From CAZART01 sp964487555 (lineage in GTDB: Bacteria; Bacteroidota; Rhodothermia; Rhodothermales; VXPQ01): a stretch of DNA of 26,159 nt. The stretch lies in assembly GCA_964487555.1 (NCBI GenBank), contig CAZART010000075.1, positions 1-26,159 on the forward strand. The letters run 5' to 3'. Shown here piece after piece: positions 22,916 to 26,159 of the stretch. Within the stretch, counting starts at the first letter, position 1; each line of letters begins with the position of its first letter. Position numbers and translations under genes: made by a program. Under the pieces are notes generated by a model. That model ran no database searches, was not told the origin of the DNA, and saw only the letters and a list, made by a program, of their open reading frames with translations.

Positions 22916-23485
22916 GGCATCTGATCTTCCGGGCTGCCTCACCCGGACCTACTATCCGGGCGCCGCATCGCTAAACCATACGCCACAAACGTCAAGAGCG
23001 GGGTGTTCCGGGCCGGGCATTACCGCGATGGTGGTATCCGTTATTGCGCGTAAGTTGATGCCGTTATTGCATTTGTTGTTGGCAGATCTGTGGACAACTT
23101 GTTAGCGGGCTGTTCAAAATAGCTTTGACTTCCCCAATAACGGAACTAAGCGCCGTCCGATCCGGTCGGAGACGCCTTGAAAGAGGCGATTTTCTCCTAT
23201 TTCCGTTATGCAGTCGCGCTGGATTGTAAACTTTCGATTTGTTAATAAATACTTCTTGCATAACGGTCCCGCCCGCGATTAATTGGTAACGACACTGGCT
23301 GCCCAGCCCAACGGTTTATCACCCATACGCGGCGATAAGCCGTTATTTGTCCGGCGGACGCTCATTGAGCCGGAGTCTCATCGGATTCCTTCCCGCGCCG
23401 CGCTCCAGCAAAGCATGTAGTAATTCGAGCGTCCGTCGTCGACCAAGCGCAAGGCACTATACCATACCTAGATTCCGGAGGCGTT
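22916..23485 (+). promoter_or_regulatory. Long non-coding region upstream of nrdJ
   Basis: About 570 bp without a convincing gene lie between the terminator and nrdJ. It holds the CCGTTAT motif cluster listed separately, an AT-rich stretch at about 23222-23256, a DnaA-box-like TGTGGACAA (23089-23097, one mismatch to TGTGGATAA), and a small hairpin CGCCT-TGAAAG-AGGCG (23173-23188) followed by ATTTT. Near 22928-22960 TCCGGG, CCCGGA and TCCGGG allow two mutually exclusive small hairpins. A TATACC element at 23458 could be part of the nrdJ promoter, but no good -35 accompanies it. Confidence 0.5.
23038..23349. repeat. Cluster of six CCGTTAT motifs in both orientations
   Basis: CCGTTATTG at 23038 and 23061, CAATAACGG at 23135, CCGTTATGCA at 23203, TGCATAACGG at 23257 and CCGTTATTTG at 23340. 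The fourth and fifth form a perfect 10-bp inverted pair flanking the AT-rich stretch. A 7-mer would be expected about 0.04 times in 312 bp on both strands, so six is far above chance. The pattern suggests repeated sites for a DNA-binding protein controlling nrdJ or acting on the AT-rich region. Confidence 0.75.
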
Positions 23486-26159
23486 ATGTCCGACAAGAAG
23501 TCACCCACCACGTTGTTCGAAGAGAAGCAGGCTGACGTGCAAATTTCCGATACCCTTGTTGGGGGCTTGACCATTGAGCGAACATTCTCGAGGGAGGGCG
23601 AACATCCGTTCGACTCCATCGAATGGGAGCGCCGGGAGGCCGCCATCAGAAATCATCAGGGAGACGCCATCTTCGAGCAGAACGACGTCGAATTTCCTGC
23701 GTCGTGGAGCCAGCTTGCGACCAACGTCGTCGCCAGCAAATACTTCTACGGAGATCTGAGCCGCTCGGGCGACGATCCCTCGGATGGAGGCCGCGAATCC
23801 TCCCTCAAGCAGCTCATCCACCGCGTCACCCGCACGATCGCCGATTGGGGCATCGAGCAGAATTATTTCGCTACCAAGGAAGACGGCGAACGCTTCTACG
23901 ACGATCTGACGTGGCTCTGCGCCAACCAGTACGGCTCATTCAACAGCCCTGTGTGGTTCAACGTCGGGCTTCATCACCAGTACGGCGTTCGCGATTCGGG
24001 CGGCAAGACCATATTCGCCTGGGACGAAAAGAAGAACAAGGTCGTGCCCGTCGATCCGTACGAGCGGCCTCAGGCATCGGCCTGCTTCATCATCTCGGTC
24101 CAGGATTCGATCGACGATATCTGGCAGCTCATGGGTGAAAGCGCCCGCCTCTTCAAATTCGGCTCCGGCGTGGGTGCCGACTGGTCGAAGCTCCGCTCCT
24201 CCAAGGAAAAACTATCAGGGGGCGGCCAACCTTCCGGCCCCGTCAGCTTCATGCGCGTGCAGGATGCAACGGGTGGAACGATCAAGAGCGGCGGCAAGAC
24301 GCGTCGCGCCGCGATCATGCAGACGCTAAAGATCTGGCATCCGGATATCGCGGAGTTCGTCGAGGCCAAGCAGGAGGAAGAAAAGAAAGCCTGGGCGCTT
24401 ATCGAAGAGGGCTACGACGGCTCGTTCAACGGTCCGGCCTACGGCAGCGTCGCATTCCAGAACGTCAACCAATCCGTTCGCGTAACCGACGAATTTATGG
24501 TGGCCGCCGGGAACGGCGCGGAGTACGGCCTTCGCAGTGTGCTCGATGGTGACGTCGTGGAGACGGTCGATGCCTCCGAACTATTGACGAAGATCGCGCA
24601 GGGCACACACGTCTGCGGCGACCCCGGTGTGCAATACGAGGACACCATCCAGAAATGGCACACCTGCAAGAACACGGCACCCATCCACTCGAGCAATCCG
24701 TGCTCCGAGTACATGTTTCTGGACAACTCCGCCTGCAATCTGGCCTCGCTGAACCTCCGGAAATTCCAGAATGAGGACGGATCGTTCGACGTCGAACGCT
24801 ACCGAGCGGCCAGCCGCATCTTCATCACGGCACAGGAGATCCTCGTCGATAATGCCGGGTATCCATCCGCATCTATTGCAAAGAACAGCCGCGACTATCG
24901 CCCCCTTGGACTCGGATTCGCCAACCTCGGCGCCCTCCTGATGGCGATGGGCCTGCCCTACGATAGCGACCAGGGCCGGGCGGTTGCCGGTGCGCTGATG
25001 GCGATCGAGCATGGCGAGGCCTATGCACGCAGTGCCGAAATTGCCGCCAACAAGAAGATCGGACCGTTCGACGGCTTCGCGAAGAACCGGGAGCCGATGC
25101 TCGAAGTCATGCGGATGCATTCGGCGGCCGTGAACGAGATCGATCCGAGCTGCCCTGAATTCCTGGTCGAAGCCGCAAAGCAGACGTGGTCATACTGCCT
25201 CGCCGTCGGCGAGAAGTTCGGCTATCGCAACGCCCAGGCCACCGTGCTCGCGCCGACCGGCACCATCAGCTTCATGATGGACTGCGACACCACCGGAATC
25301 GAGCCGGACATCGCGCTCGTCAAGTATAAGCTGCTCGCCGGCAAGGGCGACGGGATGATGAATATCGTCAACCGCAGCGTTCCCGAAGCGCTTTCCCGGC
25401 TCGGGTATTCGGGCGACGAGGCGAAGGCCATCATTGAATACATCGACGAGAACGATACGATCGAAGGGGCGCCTGAGCTCAAAGAAGAGCATCTTCCGGT
25501 CTTCGACTGCGCCTTCAAGCCATTCAAGGGCGAGCGCTCGATCCACCACTCCGGACACATCAAGATGATGGCCGCCGCGCAGCCGTTTATCTCCGGCGCG
25601 ATCTCGAAGACGGTGAACATGCCCGAGAACGCAACCGTCGAAGAGATCGCCGACGCATATCTTCAGGGCTGGAGGCTGGGCCTGAAAGCACTGGCCATCT
25701 ATCGCGAGAATTCAAAGCGCAGTCAGCCGCTCTCGACGTCGAAGGACGGCAACACCAAGAAGAAGCAGACCGAAGCGTCCGGAGACGGCATGGCGATAGG
25801 GGAGCCCGACATCGTCGAAAAGATCGTCGAGAAGGTCGTCTACAAGCCGGTACGCAAGCGCCTTCCGGACGAGCGGCCCTCCATCACCCACAAATTCTCG
25901 ATCGCCGGCCACGAGGGCTACCTGCACATCGGACTCTATCCCGATTCGCACATGCCCGGTGAGATCTTCATCACCATGGCCAAGCAGGGATCGACGATCT
26001 CAGGACTGATGGATGCGTTTGCGACCTCGATCTCGATCGCCTTCCAGTACGGCGTGCCGGTCGAGGATCTGTGCAACAAGTTCAGCCACATGCGCTTCGA
26101 GCCCAGCGGCTTCACGAACAACAAGCAGATCCCGATCGCCAAGTCCATCATGGACTACA
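23486..26159 (+). CDS. nrdJ: Vitamin B12-dependent (class II) ribonucleotide reductase, 3' end outside the window
   Basis: It reduces ribonucleotides to deoxyribonucleotides using adenosylcobalamin as radical source, and works without oxygen. The ATG at 23486 follows a GGAGG ribosome site. About 891 residues are visible and the C-terminus is cut by the window edge. Recognised features: ASWSQLATNVVASKYF at the start of the core; C200 in ASACFIISVQDS (first redox cysteine); GVGADWSKLR; the NPCSEY segment with N404, the thiyl cysteine C406 and E408; C417 in NSACNLASLNL (partner redox cysteine, 11 residues on, as in characterised class II enzymes); and APTGTISFMMDCDTTGIEP. After about residue 760 comes the lysine-rich linker and C-terminal extension typical of long NrdJ (EKIVEKVVYKPVRKRLPDE, then GYLHIGLYPDSHMPGEIFI). 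The long upstream region suggests regulated expression. Confidence 0.97.
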   Translation, partial: MSDKKSPTTLFEEKQADVQISDTLVGGLTIERTFSREGEHPFDSIEWERREAAIRNHQGDAIFEQNDVEFPASWSQLATNVVASKYFYGDLSRSGDDPSDGGRESSLKQLIHRVTRTIADWGIEQNYFATKEDGERFYDDLTWLCANQYGSFNSPVWFNVGLHHQYGVRDSGGKTIFAWDEKKNKVVPVDPYERPQASACFIISVQDSIDDIWQLMGESARLFKFGSGVGADWSKLRSSKEKLSGGGQPSGPVSFMRVQDATGGTIKSGGKTRRAAIMQTLKIWHPDIAEFVEAKQEEEKKAWALIEEGYDGSFNGPAYGSVAFQNVNQSVRVTDEFMVAAGNGAEYGLRSVLDGDVVETVDASELLTKIAQGTHVCGDPGVQYEDTIQKWHTCKNTAPIHSSNPCSEYMFLDNSACNLASLNLRKFQNEDGSFDVERYRAASRIFITAQEILVDNAGYPSASIAKNSRDYRPLGLGFANLGALLMAMGLPYDSDQGRAVAGALMAIEHGEAYARSAEIAANKKIGPFDGFAKNREPMLEVMRMHSAAVNEIDPSCPEFLVEAAKQTWSYCLAVGEKFGYRNAQATVLAPTGTISFMMDCDTTGIEPDIALVKYKLLAGKGDGMMNIVNRSVPEALSRLGYSGDEAKAIIEYIDENDTIEGAPELKEEHLPVFDCAFKPFKGERSIHHSGHIKMMAAAQPFISGAISKTVNMPENATVEEIADAYLQGWRLGLKALAIYRENSKRSQPLSTSKDGNTKKKQTEASGDGMAIGEPDIVEKIVEKVVYKPVRKRLPDERPSITHKFSIAGHEGYLHIGLYPDSHMPGEIFITMAKQGSTISGLMDAFATSISIAFQYGVPVEDLCNKFSHMRFEPSGFTNNKQIPIAKSIMDY

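Noticed and set aside
23250..23330. Cobalamin riboswitch upstream of nrdJ
   Set aside because: ACGGTCCCGCC and GACACTGGCTGCCC loosely recall parts of the B12 element, but the conserved core and the expected AGYCMGGAGACCKGCC-like box are missing, and the spacing is wrong.
23038..23349. Chromosomal replication origin
   Set aside because: There is an AT-rich stretch and one DnaA-box-like site, but no cluster of TTATCCACA boxes and no dnaA, dnaN or similar gene nearby.
23450..23475. NrdR box upstream of nrdJ
   Set aside because: CACTATA resembles one half site only; the second half and the usual tandem partner box are absent.

Overview
The window looks like chromosome from a Rhodothermota/Bacteroidota-type bacterium, most likely a member of the Rhodothermales or a close relative. 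The evidence is moderately high GC content, type IX secretion (T9SS) C-terminal sorting domains of the YPNPFNP type, a carboxypeptidase-regulatory-domain TonB receptor, a PorV/PorQ-family barrel protein, many LxxC lipoproteins, and a B12-dependent ribonucleotide reductase. No rRNA, tRNA, IS element, phage gene or CRISPR array was seen.

Layout. Positions 1-1368 (minus) hold a partial unknown gene and a TonB-like energy transducer. A 403-bp divergent intergenic region with a strong stem-loop follows. Positions 1772-14531 (plus) carry seven closely spaced or overlapping genes that look like one operon: two secreted surface proteins with C-terminal sorting-type tails (the second rich in OB-like segments), a lipoprotein, a TonB-dependent receptor, a PorV/PorQ-family protein, a beta-propeller (NHL) lipoprotein, and a secreted endonuclease/exonuclease/phosphatase-family enzyme that also has a sorting tail. 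Together they look like a cell-surface module, and nucleic-acid or phosphoester scavenging is a reasonable guess. Positions 14594-17534 (minus) encode an M19 dipeptidase lipoprotein and an Ig-like (Big_1) lipoprotein, separated by a terminator-like hairpin. Positions 17732-21819 (plus) encode a small lipoprotein, a three-barrel outer-membrane protein with coiled coils, an OmpA-family protein, and a 52-residue YqaE/Pmp3 membrane peptide. A repeat-rich spacer, a minus-strand hypothetical gene and an 82-residue hyperacidic protein with a strong intrinsic terminator follow. A 570-bp regulatory-looking region full of CCGTTAT motifs then precedes nrdJ, which runs off the right edge.

Three points stand out. 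A dispersed hairpin-repeat family (GATGGGAGATAGGTGAT and CGATCCTCTATCCTC type) sits at three gene boundaries and in two cases is translated in frame as part of an export-signal region. Six copies of CCGTTAT in both orientations lie within 312 bp upstream of nrdJ. The 1.8-14.5 kb surface operon combines OB-like proteins, a nuclease-superfamily enzyme, a TonB receptor and its own PorV/PorQ homologue. All functional assignments come from reading the sequence and recalling families; no database search was possible.
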